Assembly (NCBI GenBank): GCA_019420325.1
Contig: JAHZHK010000051.1
Coordinates: forward strand, 6,832-18,810
DNA from: Coriobacteriaceae bacterium
Lineage (GTDB): Bacteria; Actinomycetota; Coriobacteriia; Coriobacteriales; UMGS124
DNA length: 11,979 bases
Reading direction: 5' to 3'
This document shows, in pieces, positions 1 through 6,256 of the stretch. The position numbers and the translations under genes are program-made. The notes under the pieces were generated by a model, which was not told the DNA's origin, did not search any database, and was given only the letters and a program-made list of their open reading frames with translations. Numbering within the stretch: position 1 is the stretch's first letter; each line of letters starts with the position of its first letter.

Positions 1-217
1 CCTGCTCTTGGTACCGCTCGCCAGCTCGGGCGCAATCCCTGGCGTGGTAGTTGAACTCAAGTGGGGACACTCCCCCGCCGAGGCGCTTGCCCAGATGCGC
101 GAGCGCGACTATGCCGCCGCGTTCCGAGGCACCACCGCTCAAGACAACGTCCTGCTCTGCGCCATAACCTACGACCCAAAGACCAAGCAGCACAGTTGCG
201 CAATTGAACAGTTGTAA
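1..217 (+). CDS. PD-(D/E)XK nuclease-domain protein, C-terminal fragment (5' end outside window)
   Basis: The reading frame is open from the left edge and ends at TAA 215-217, so only about 71 C-terminal residues are visible. The segment V-V-V-E-L-K-W-G, followed by a helix rich in Ala, Glu and Gln and then R-D-Y-A-A-A-F, matches the last part of the PD-(D/E)XK domain that follows an AAA-ATPase-like domain in a large family of gut-bacterial proteins (PF09820 plus PF08011). E and K of E-L-K would be the ExK half of the catalytic motif. The function of these proteins is not established; defence or mobile-element roles are only guesses. The ATPase part is not in the window, so full architecture cannot be confirmed. 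The TTG at 8-10 is in frame but is unlikely to be the true start, because the domain core would be cut. Confidence 0.72.
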   Translation, partial: LLLVPLASSGAIPGVVVELKWGHSPAEALAQMRERDYAAAFRGTTAQDNVLLCAITYDPKTKQHSCAIEQL

Positions 218-265
218 CGCAAGATCCCGCGTCTTCGTAACGCATGTCTCCCCAAACGCCAAAAC

Positions 266-295
266 CCAGCTGCCCGAAAAACTTCGAGCAGCTGG
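266..295 (-). terminator. Hairpin downstream of the phosphatase gene, distal of two
   Basis: A perfect 8-bp stem pairs 266-273 (CCAGCTGC) with 288-295. After one mismatch an inner CGAA/TTCG stem continues to a 4-nt AAAC loop. Read on the minus strand, the hairpin is followed by GTTTTGGCGTTT, a modest U-rich tail, so it most likely ends the phosphatase transcript. On the plus strand it is followed by ATTGAAAG, with no T run, so termination of the left-hand gene is doubtful. Confidence 0.5.
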
Positions 296-304
296 ATTGA
301 AAGT

Positions 305-337
305 ACCCGGCCGCACTGGGGTGCGGCGCGGCCGGGT
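305..337 (-). terminator. GC-rich hairpin directly after the phosphatase stop
   Basis: ACCCGGCCGC (305-314) is the exact reverse complement of 328-337, giving a 10-bp stem with a 13-nt loop, about 18 nt past the phosphatase stop. On the minus strand it is followed by ACTTTC, a weak T tract. It may act alone or in tandem with the hairpin at 266-295, and may also block read-through between the convergent genes. Confidence 0.5.
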
Positions 338-355
338 CGGCTGGAAAGCCGCGCC

Positions 356-1882
356 TTAGTCCACCTGGGTGAGCTGGGCGAGCTTGTCGAAGATCTCGGT
401 GTTGTCAAAAGCGCCGTCGAAGAGCTCGCTTCCACAGCCCATGGCGTAGATGTTCACAGGAGCGCCCGTGTGAGCGTAGGTGCCGTGCGTGATGCCCGAC
501 TTAGCGTCCAGGATGTGGCACACAGCCATGGAGAAGGGCTGGTAGGAGCCGTAGAGCTCGTAATCGGCCTGGCTCATCTTGGCCTGCTTGCCACCGCCGA
601 CCTCAAGCGTGCGGGCAAAGGCGTCCTGGAGCTGGGCGACCTCATAGGGCGTAAGCACGAGCGAGCCGTTCTGGCCGGCCGGGTCGGTGTCGGCGGCCTC
701 GGGATCCTCGGGCAGCATGAGGCCGAAGCACTCCTTGACGTCAGCCATGGCGTCAGCGAAGGTCACCTCGGCGCCCTCGGCGGTGTAGTTGGCAACCACG
801 TCGGAGTCGAACTTGGCGTAGGACATGGTCTGCTTGGTGAGGTTGGTGAGGAAGGTGTCGTAGTTGGTGGTCTTGTAGCCGATGGACAGGCCGCCCGTCT
901 CGTGGTCGGCAGTCACGAGGATCAGCGTCTCGTCGGCGTGCTCGTTATAGAAGTCGATGGCAGCCTGCACGGCGGTGTCGAGGGCGAGCACATCATGGAT
1001 GGAGGAGGCAGCGTCATTGGCATGGCAGGCCCAGTCGATCTTGCCACCCTCAGCCATCATGAAGAAGGGCTGCTCGTCGCCCAGGCACTCGATGCCCCTC
1101 TTAACGTAGTCGGCGAAGCGCCACTCGCCCTCGGCGGCGTCGAGCTCGTAGTTCATGGCGTCACCGTCGGCCAGGGCCTCGGCAATGATGAGGACATTGC
1201 CCGAATTGGCGCCCAGGGCCTGCGCGTCAGCCTGCGTGGTGGCCACGGTATAACCGGCCTGCGCGGCGAGTTCGTTGAGGTCGGTCTTGTCCTCGTCCTT
1301 GTCGGTGGGAGAAAGCCATGCGCCGCCGGCGAAGAACTCAAAGCCGGACTCAGTCATCTCCTGGCCGATCGCGTAGTAATTCTTGCGGCTGTCCTGGTGA
1401 GCGTAGAAAGCAGCCGGGGTGGCATGGTTCATGTTGACCGTGGAGAGCACGCCCACCTTGTAGCCCTTCTGGGAGTGCAGCTTCTCAGAGATGGTCTCGA
1501 AAGGCTGGGTCAGGGTCTCGGGATCCATGTTGATGGTGCCCGACTTGGTCTTGTTACCCGTGGCGATGGAGGTCGCGGTGGAAGCAGAGTCGGGGCAGAA
1601 AGACGTGGAATCATAGGTGGTCACGCTGCCCACATGGGGGAAACCCATGAAGGAAAGGGGGCTCTGGACAACGGCGCCGTCGTTTTCGGTCGCACCCTTG
1701 AAATAGCTGGCAATCTGAACCTGCTCGTTGCCCATGCCGTCGCCGATGAACAGGAAAATGTACTTGGGCGTGGCAGCGGCGGCCTCGTCGGCGAAAGCGA
1801 CGGTCGCGCCGGCGGCGAGACTGGTGGCACCGGCAAGCGAAGCGGCCTTGACGAAGTTGCGGCGATTCATAGTGAAGTCCAT
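356..1882 (-). CDS. Alkaline phosphatase, Tat-exported (PhoA family)
   Basis: Encodes a 508-residue PhoA-superfamily alkaline phosphatase, expected to hydrolyse phosphate monoesters outside the membrane. The start ATG has AGGAG about 8 nt upstream. The N-terminus has a twin-arginine motif (N-R-R-N-F-V-K, residues 6-12), a hydrophobic Ala-rich stretch and a likely cleavage after A-F-A (residue 31), so export would be folded through Tat. Active-site elements appear in family order: GDGMG with metal ligand D48; P-D-S-A with catalytic S99; H-A-T-P-A with T155; E-G-G-K-I-D at 278-283 and H287; T-A-D-H-E at 324-328 with D326 and H327; H-T-G-A at 471-474. Positions equivalent to E. coli D153 and K328 are His and Trp (H153, W284), as in many non-enterobacterial enzymes. 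All key residues are present. It is separated from selD by a terminator, so it is probably transcribed on its own. Confidence 0.93.
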   Translation of the reverse strand: MDFTMNRRNFVKAASLAGATSLAAGATVAFADEAAAATPKYIFLFIGDGMGNEQVQIASYFKGATENDGAVVQSPLSFMGFPHVGSVTTYDSTSFCPDSASTATSIATGNKTKSGTINMDPETLTQPFETISEKLHSQKGYKVGVLSTVNMNHATPAAFYAHQDSRKNYYAIGQEMTESGFEFFAGGAWLSPTDKDEDKTDLNELAAQAGYTVATTQADAQALGANSGNVLIIAEALADGDAMNYELDAAEGEWRFADYVKRGIECLGDEQPFFMMAEGGKIDWACHANDAASSIHDVLALDTAVQAAIDFYNEHADETLILVTADHETGGLSIGYKTTNYDTFLTNLTKQTMSYAKFDSDVVANYTAEGAEVTFADAMADVKECFGLMLPEDPEAADTDPAGQNGSLVLTPYEVAQLQDAFARTLEVGGGKQAKMSQADYELYGSYQPFSMAVCHILDAKSGITHGTYAHTGAPVNIYAMGCGSELFDGAFDNTEIFDKLAQLTQVD

Positions 1883-1952
1883 GTTTTTCTCTCCTCTTTT
1901 TTGCCCCGCGGCCCACCCGCGGCGCCCTCGACAAAACCAGGAATTGTTGCGA

Positions 1953-2032
1953 CAAGGCGTGCGAGGGTAAGGTGCGCGGTGCGGGCCTTTGGCCTACGGG
2001 ATGTACATGAGCCCGAGCAGAACGCAGTCGCA
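1953..2032. repeat. Dispersed repeat, copy 1
   Basis: By hand alignment without gaps this segment matches 3723-3802 at about 66 of 80 positions. A fully identical block runs over 1971-1996, which includes the palindrome GGCCTTTGGCC-type core (GGCC-AAA-GGCC on the minus strand). It lies about 70-150 nt upstream of the phosphatase start, outside any gene. Differences are scattered rather than codon-like. Confidence 0.75.
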
Positions 2033-2053
2033 GCAATTACCAGGATTGTCTTG

Positions 2054-2079
2054 TTCCAATACCTGTGGTGCGATTGGAA
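2054..2079. promoter_or_regulatory. Inverted repeat TTCCAAT-N12-ATTGGAA
   Basis: TTCCAAT at 2054-2060 and ATTGGAA at 2073-2079 form a perfect 7-bp dyad separated by 12 bases, AT-rich against a GC-rich background. It lies about 175-200 nt upstream of the phosphatase start and after the selD terminator, a fitting place for a protein-binding operator. It could equally be a small hairpin. No known regulator is claimed. Confidence 0.3.
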
Positions 2080-2130
2080 TAATGGGGCGCTGGGGCAAGG
2101 CACGCTCGAAGGGCAGGTAAAGCCCGCGCA

Positions 2131-2159
2131 ATAAAAAGCCCGCCGTGTCAGCGGCGGGC
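2131..2159 (-). terminator. Intrinsic terminator of selD
   Basis: GCCCGCCG (2138-2145) pairs perfectly with 2152-2159 around a 6-nt loop. On the minus strand the stem is followed by TTTTTATT. It lies about 60 nt past the selD stop, so it should end the DUF3343-selD transcript and isolate the phosphatase gene. Confidence 0.88.
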
Positions 2160-2217
2160 AAAGACGAGGCGCTTATGCAAGAGAAAGGTAAAACAGGCCT
2201 GCAATCAGGCCGCGGCG

Positions 2218-3336
2218 CTACTCCACCACAATCTGGGCCGTGGGGTCGGCGGTGATGTGGCCGATGCGCCAGGGCTTGCGATGGGCCAGGCGCTCGAAGG
2301 CCTGCTCGAAGACGGGGGCGTTCTCGGCAGGCACCGCCACGAGCATGCCTCCCGAAGTCTGCGGGTCGCACACCACGGCGGCCATGTTGTCGGCACGCAA
2401 GGGGTCGTCGCAGCGCACCTGGAGATGACCTTCCACGTGGTCCATGATCTGAAAGAGTCTGCCCGGACGGCAATAGTCGTCCACGAGCTGCTCTACCTGG
2501 GGAAAGAGCGGCAGGGCTTTGTAGTCTATCTTAGCCGAAACGCCACTGGCCTCAAGCATCTCGAGCAGATGTCCTGCCAGACCGAAACCCGTGACGTCGG
2601 TGCCGGCGTTGACGCCCGCCTCGACCATGGCCTCGCCGCCCGCGCGGTTGAGCTCGGCCATGCCCTCCACAACGGGCGCCATGTCCTCGTCGCTCACCAG
2701 GCCGATTTTGTGGGCTGCAGCCATGACGCCCGTGCCCAGGGTCTTCGTGAGATACAGGGCGTCGCCGGGTTTGGCACCGTAGTTGCGCACGACGCGGTCG
2801 GGATGCACCACACCCATGACGGCCAGGCCATACTTGGGCTCGTCGTCCTCGATGGTGTGGCCGCCCACCACAAGCGTGCCCGCCTCCCAGGCCTTGTCGG
2901 CGCCGCCGCGCACGACTTCGCCGGCAACGTCGGGACCAAGCGTGCTCGGGAAAGCCATGAGGTTGAGCGCCACGACAGGTTTGGCACCCATAGCATAGAC
3001 GTCGGAGATGGCATTGGCCGCAGCCACGCGGCCGAAGTCGTAGGGGTCATCGACCACAGGGGTGAAAAAGTCGGTCGTGAGCACGACGGCGATCTCGTCA
3101 GTCAGCTTGTAGACGGCCGCGTCATCGCTTGACGAGAAGCCCTGCAGCAGGTTGGGATCGGGGTCGTGCGGAGTGATGTGAGAAAGAATCTCCTGAAGCT
3201 GCGCGGGACTCCACTTGGCAGAGCAGCCGCCCTTGGCGGAAAGCTTCGTGAGGCGCAGGGGCTCGCCCTTCGCCATGGCGGCAAGCGCCGCCGCAATGGG
3301 AGCGGCAATCTCGCAGCTTGTAAGTTCATCGGACAC
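2218..3336 (-). CDS. selD: Selenophosphate synthase (selenide, water dikinase)
   Basis: SelD uses ATP and selenide to make monoselenophosphate, the selenium donor for SelA. The product has 372 residues against 347 in E. coli. The start is GTG with AGGAG six bases upstream, which supports the long N-terminus of about 20 extra residues over the E. coli protein. The catalytic loop reads G-G-C-S-A-K (C38, K41), corresponding to E. coli C17 and K20. This is a Cys form, and the usual second Cys of C-G-C-K is replaced by Ala. The AIRS/PurM-type ATP core follows with D-D-A-A-V-Y, T-T-D-F-F-T-P-V-V-D-D and A-N-A-I-S-D-V-Y-A-M-G-A, and later D-V-T-G-F-G-L and Q-T-S-G-G. It follows the DUF3343 gene by 41 bp and is probably co-transcribed with it. 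A strong terminator follows. Confidence 0.96.
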   Translation of the reverse strand: MSDELTSCEIAAPIAAALAAMAKGEPLRLTKLSAKGGCSAKWSPAQLQEILSHITPHDPDPNLLQGFSSSDDAAVYKLTDEIAVVLTTDFFTPVVDDPYDFGRVAAANAISDVYAMGAKPVVALNLMAFPSTLGPDVAGEVVRGGADKAWEAGTLVVGGHTIEDDEPKYGLAVMGVVHPDRVVRNYGAKPGDALYLTKTLGTGVMAAAHKIGLVSDEDMAPVVEGMAELNRAGGEAMVEAGVNAGTDVTGFGLAGHLLEMLEASGVSAKIDYKALPLFPQVEQLVDDYCRPGRLFQIMDHVEGHLQVRCDDPLRADNMAAVVCDPQTSGGMLVAVPAENAPVFEQAFERLAHRKPWRIGHITADPTAQIVVE

Positions 3337-3377
3337 GGCTGGCTCCTTTCGACATGATGGATGACAGCACCGACAGG

Positions 3378-3629
3378 CTACAGGGGCGTGTATGCCCCCG
3401 CCTCGTCCAGGCCATGAGCCGCGCTCACAATGGGCGGCGTCTGGGCAGCGAGAACAGACCTTGCCTGCTCAAGCAGGCCATATGCCAGGCGCAGCGAGAT
3501 GCCGCACCCCGCCGAGATGGCCGTGGGTGTGGGGATCATCGTGAATGCGACCCCAGCCGAAGCCAGCGCCTTGTCCGCCGCCATGGCGACATGCGTGCTA
3601 TCAAACGTAAAGACGACGTCAACGAACAA
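3378..3629 (-). CDS. DUF3343 protein, putative Se/S carrier-like, TTG start
   Basis: An 83-residue protein recognised by content. It opens with V-V-F-T-F-D-S-T-H-V-A-M-A-A-D-K-A-L, continues V-A-F-T-M-I-P-T-P, and has I-S-A-G-C-G-I-S-L-R (C42). These are the strand-helix-strand pattern and conserved GCG of the DUF3343 family (PF11823), often found beside yedF and selD. The family is annotated as a putative selenium or sulphur carrier; the role of the Cys in binding Se is inferred, not shown. I chose the TTG at 3627-3629 because GGGAG lies five bases upstream. There is no ATG or GTG before the family's first strand, and the first in-frame ATG would remove the conserved N-terminus. An earlier in-frame TTG (3639-3641) lacks a good site. 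The gene is 41 bp from selD and about 200 bp after yedF. Confidence 0.85.
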   Translation of the reverse strand: MFVDVVFTFDSTHVAMAADKALASAGVAFTMIPTPTAISAGCGISLRLAYGLLEQARSVLAAQTPPIVSAAHGLDEAGAYTPL

Positions 3630-3660
3630 CTGAACTCCCAAACAACAAACTATCCCAGCT

Positions 3661-3691
3661 AAACAAAGGGGCGCTGCGCAGCAGCCGCCCC
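3661..3691 (-). terminator. Hairpin with T-rich tail between yedF and the DUF3343 gene
   Basis: On the minus strand GGGGC pairs with GCCCC (3687-3691 with 3668-3672). After a one-base bulge GCTG pairs with CAGC around a 5-nt loop, and TTTGTTT follows. It is 139 nt past the yedF stop and about 32 nt before the DUF3343 start, so it could be the yedF terminator or an attenuator for the DUF3343-selD genes. Confidence 0.6.
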
Positions 3692-3722
3692 CCAACCGTC
3701 CCAGCAGACGGAGGCCCATATG

Positions 3723-3802
3723 CAAGGCGCGCGAGGGCGCGGTGCGCGGTGCGGGCCTTTGGCCTACTAGACGTACATAAGCCTGAGCGCAACGCCGTAG
3801 CT
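3723..3802. repeat. Dispersed repeat, copy 2
   Basis: The partner of 1953-2032, offset by exactly 1770 bases with no gaps, about 82 percent identical by hand count. The identical block is 3741-3766. It lies just past the yedF stop and about 95-175 nt before the DUF3343 start, again between minus-strand genes. Confidence 0.75.
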
Positions 3803-3829
3803 GCGCCTCCGCGATCGGATACAGCCTCT

Positions 3830-4438
3830 TTACAGCGTAATCACCTTCCCCGCTTCTTGCATACGGGAGAGAATGTCGTACATATTCGACACCTCGCCGA
3901 CCTCGAGCTTGTCGGTGATGCCGTAGAAGTTGAGGCAGGTGCCGCACACAAGGATCTCGCAGCCGCGCTCGATGAGCTTGTTGCAGCTCTCCACCACCTG
4001 GGGCTCCTCGCCCGCAACGAGCTTGACGCCGGCGTTCATGAAGAGCACCGAGCTGGGCACGTCGTCAGACTCGGCAAGCGTGTAGATGGCCATCTTCATG
4101 AGGTTGCGGCCCAGCGTGGGGTCGCCCTCGCCCACGTGGTCCTTGCCGATGAACACGGCATAGCCCGAGCCACCCGCGCCCATTCCGGCGAGCACCGGGG
4201 CCACGGTAGCCTGGGCCTGGCCGGCCTGTGCACCGTCGGCGCTGAACTTCACGAGGTAGCCGCCCTCGATCGTCTCAACCTCGAAGCCCAGGTTCTGCTT
4301 GGTGGCCAGGCGGGAGAGGTTCTTGACGGCCGTGTCGTTGTCAACCTTGATCTCAACGTCGCGCTCACCCTCGTCGAGAGCCTTCTTCGCCATAACGAGG
4401 GGCATGGGGCACTGCTTGCCAAAAGCGTCGAGCAACAT
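3830..4438 (-). CDS. yedF: Selenium metabolism protein YedF (TusA-like plus DsrE-like domains)
   Basis: A 202-residue two-domain protein. Residues 1-70 form a TusA/SirA-like domain with the signature C10-P-M-P near the N-terminus; in TusA this Cys carries persulfide. From about residue 92 a DsrE/YchN-like domain follows (A-V-F-I-G-K-D, then V-L-F-M-N-A-G-V-K-L and V-C-G-T-C-L-N-F-Y-G with C165 and C168). This arrangement is the YedF family (TIGR03527) that co-occurs with selD. A role in delivering selenium to SelD is proposed for the family but not proven. The ATG at 4436-4438 has AGGAAGG seven bases upstream and puts the CPxP motif where the family has it; the frame stays open upstream but that extension has no family-like content. 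It is divergent from selA across 390 bp and is followed by a repeat and a hairpin before the DUF3343 gene. Confidence 0.92.
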   Translation of the reverse strand: MLLDAFGKQCPMPLVMAKKALDEGERDVEIKVDNDTAVKNLSRLATKQNLGFEVETIEGGYLVKFSADGAQAGQAQATVAPVLAGMGAGGSGYAVFIGKDHVGEGDPTLGRNLMKMAIYTLAESDDVPSSVLFMNAGVKLVAGEEPQVVESCNKLIERGCEILVCGTCLNFYGITDKLEVGEVSNMYDILSRMQEAGKVITL

Positions 4439-4828
4439 GGGGAATCCTTCCTCTGAAACGGGCACGGTTGCAATGATGGTATGAAAATAAGCCAGATGAA
4501 TGCAGAAATCCACCCACCGCGGCACGAGAGTGCCCTGCGGTCAGGCGCCATCGACGGGTGCAGAATCCCCGCCGGAATATACTCAGACCATAGCACACGC
4601 GGAGCTTGACAGAGACGTTAAAGTCGCACTTAAACGCCAGCGGTCCAACAATATTCACCCAACCCGCCTGGCGGCTTCATGCGCCCGTTCGCCCTCATCG
4701 ACTCTGGCAATTCGACGATACCCGCCGCACACTTGAGCTTCCTTGCACATCTTTGCTACCCTCATGCCTGTCAAACTGCGTATAACGAAACCAGAATTGC
4801 CCTTATACCAGCAGAAAGAGACCCTATC
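4439..4828. other. Divergent promoter region between yedF and selA
   Basis: These 390 bases hold no gene I can support. They must carry promoters for both directions. Candidates on the plus strand are TTGACA at 4606-4611 with a poor -10 (TTAAAC-like near 4630), and TTGAGC at 4733-4738 with TACCCT at 4757-4762. On the minus strand, a TATATT-like -10 lies near 4577-4582 without a good -35. An imperfect hairpin, CGCCAG-CGG (4635-4643) with CCG-C-CTGGCG (4664-4673), lies in the middle. The in-frame extension of selA upstream of its GTG start has no family-like content. Confidence 0.5.
4733..4762 (+). promoter_or_regulatory. Possible selA promoter
   Basis: TTGAGC (4733-4738) and TACCCT (4757-4762) are spaced by 18 bases, about 65 nt before the selA GTG. 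This resembles a weak sigma-70-type promoter of a high-GC organism. TTGACA at 4606-4611 is a better -35 but has a poor -10. Choice between them is uncertain. Confidence 0.25.
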
Positions 4829-6250
4829 GTGACAAACGACTCCGCACGCACCCTCCTGCGTCAGCTCCCCCAGGTGGACGAGATTCTGAACGACCCGCAC
4901 GTTGCCATGCTTGCCCAGAGCGTGCCGCATAACGTTGCCGCCGATAAGGTCCGCGCCTCCGTCGACGGCGTGCGCGCAGGCATTCTCGCGGGAACGATTG
5001 AAAAGGTGGAGCGCGAAGACATCGTTGCCCAGGCGGTGTTGGGACTGCTCAGCCTGGCCGAACCGTCGCTGCGCAGAGTCATCAACGCAACGGGCGTCAT
5101 CATCCACACCAACCTGGGCCGCAGCGCCCTGGCACCCCAGGCTGTGGAGGCCGTGAACGACGTCATCACCGGCTATTCCACGCTTGAGTACAACGTGAAA
5201 ACCATGGCACGCGGCAGCCGCCACGACCATTGCGAGCGCCTCCTTTGCGCCCTCACCGGCGCTGAGGCGGCCATGGCTGTGAACAACAACGCCGCCGCCG
5301 TGCTCATCGTGCTGGCCGAGTTCGCCGCCGGCAAGAGCGCCGTAGTCAGCCGCGGCGAGCTCGTGGAAATCGGCGGCTCCTTCCGCATCCCCGACATCAT
5401 GGAGTACTCAAACGCGCACATGATCGAGGTGGGTGCCACCAACAAGACGCACCTGCGCGACTACGAGCGCGCCATCACGCCCGACACCGCGATGCTACTC
5501 AAGGTGCACCCCTCCAACTACCGCCTGGCCGAAGTCGCCCGCAAAGAAAACGTGCGCCGCGCCGCCGTGGGCGCCGAGCCGCTTCTCGTGTACGAGGATC
5601 TGGGCTCGGGTGCCTTCGTGGACCTGTCCTTCCTGGGACCCGAGGCCGACCCCACGGTGGCCGAGGCCCTCAAGGGCTGCGGCCTGGTGAGCTTCTCGGG
5701 CGACAAGCTGCTCGGCGGCCCGCAGGCCGGCATCATCGTGGGCAGCAAGGAGCACATCGACCGCCTGAAGAAGAACCCCCTGGCACGCGCCCTGCGCCTG
5801 GACAAGATGACACTGGCGGCGCTTGAGGCGACCCTGCGCCTCTACCTCGACCCCGAGCAGGCACGCCGCGACATCCCTACGGTGCGCATGCTCACCGCCA
5901 CGGCCGCCGAGCTCAACCCGCTGGCCCAGGAGTTGAGCGGCAACATCGAGGCAACGGCCCAGGGCATCCTGAGCTGCGAGGTTGTCGAGGAGGTGTCGCG
6001 CGCCGGCGGTGGGTCGCTGCCGCTCTACGACATCCCCACGCGCTGCGTGGCCGTGGCGTTTAACGCCGGCAGCGCCATCGACTGTGAGCGCTACCTGCAG
6101 ACGAAGCGCCAAGTACCCATCGTCGCTCGCATCAAGAATGAAAGGCTTCTCGTAGACGTGCGCACGCTTATGGGAGAGTCCGAGGCCGGAGAGGTGGCCG
6201 CAGCGCTCGCCGACTATGCGCGCCTGCAAGGCCGCAAGGAATCGAGGTAG
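4829..6250 (+). CDS. selA: L-seryl-tRNA(Sec) selenium transferase
   Basis: SelA is the PLP enzyme that converts Ser-tRNA(Sec) to Sec-tRNA(Sec) using selenophosphate. From the GTG at 4829 the product has 473 residues, close to the 463 of E. coli SelA; AAAGAG lies about eight bases upstream. The N-terminus (T-L-L-R-Q-L-P-Q-V-D-E-I-L) aligns with the family's start, which argues against an ATG 150 bases upstream that leads an unrelated extension. Landmarks: V-I-N-A-T-G-V-I-I-H-T-N-L-G-R-S, N-N-N-A-A-A-V-L, K-V-H-P-S-N-Y-R, and the PLP-lysine segment S-F-S-G-D-K-L-L-G-G-P-Q with K293. The TAG stop is six bases before the selB ATG, so selA and selB form one transcriptional unit. Confidence 0.96.
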   Translation: MTNDSARTLLRQLPQVDEILNDPHVAMLAQSVPHNVAADKVRASVDGVRAGILAGTIEKVEREDIVAQAVLGLLSLAEPSLRRVINATGVIIHTNLGRSALAPQAVEAVNDVITGYSTLEYNVKTMARGSRHDHCERLLCALTGAEAAMAVNNNAAAVLIVLAEFAAGKSAVVSRGELVEIGGSFRIPDIMEYSNAHMIEVGATNKTHLRDYERAITPDTAMLLKVHPSNYRLAEVARKENVRRAAVGAEPLLVYEDLGSGAFVDLSFLGPEADPTVAEALKGCGLVSFSGDKLLGGPQAGIIVGSKEHIDRLKKNPLARALRLDKMTLAALEATLRLYLDPEQARRDIPTVRMLTATAAELNPLAQELSGNIEATAQGILSCEVVEEVSRAGGGSLPLYDIPTRCVAVAFNAGSAIDCERYLQTKRQVPIVARIKNERLLVDVRTLMGESEAGEVAAALADYARLQGRKESR

Positions 6251-6256
6251 GCACAC

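Larger units (their letters stand above)
1883..2217. other. Intergenic region between selD and the phosphatase gene
   Basis: No convincing gene was found in these 335 bases. On the minus strand, in order, the region holds the selD terminator (2131-2159), a 7-bp inverted repeat (2054-2079), one copy of a dispersed repeat (1953-2032), a CCGCGG/CCGCGG hairpin close to the phosphatase start (about 1907-1923), and the phosphatase ribosome-binding site. No clear -35/-10 pair was identified for the phosphatase gene. Short ORFs crossing the region have no recognisable content. Confidence 0.6.

Noticed and set aside
470..2134. Long open frame on the plus strand opposite the phosphatase gene (554 codons)
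   Set aside because: It is antisense to a clearly recognised enzyme, is rich in Gly, Val and His as expected of a GC-rich shadow frame, and has no recognisable domain.
1994..2473. Minus-strand frame overlapping the end of selD and the following intergenic region
   Set aside because: It runs through the selD terminator and the repeat, has no ribosome-binding site, and its protein is Arg/Pro-rich noise.
3749..4456. Plus-strand frame opposite yedF
   Set aside because: Antisense to the yedF domains and without family features.
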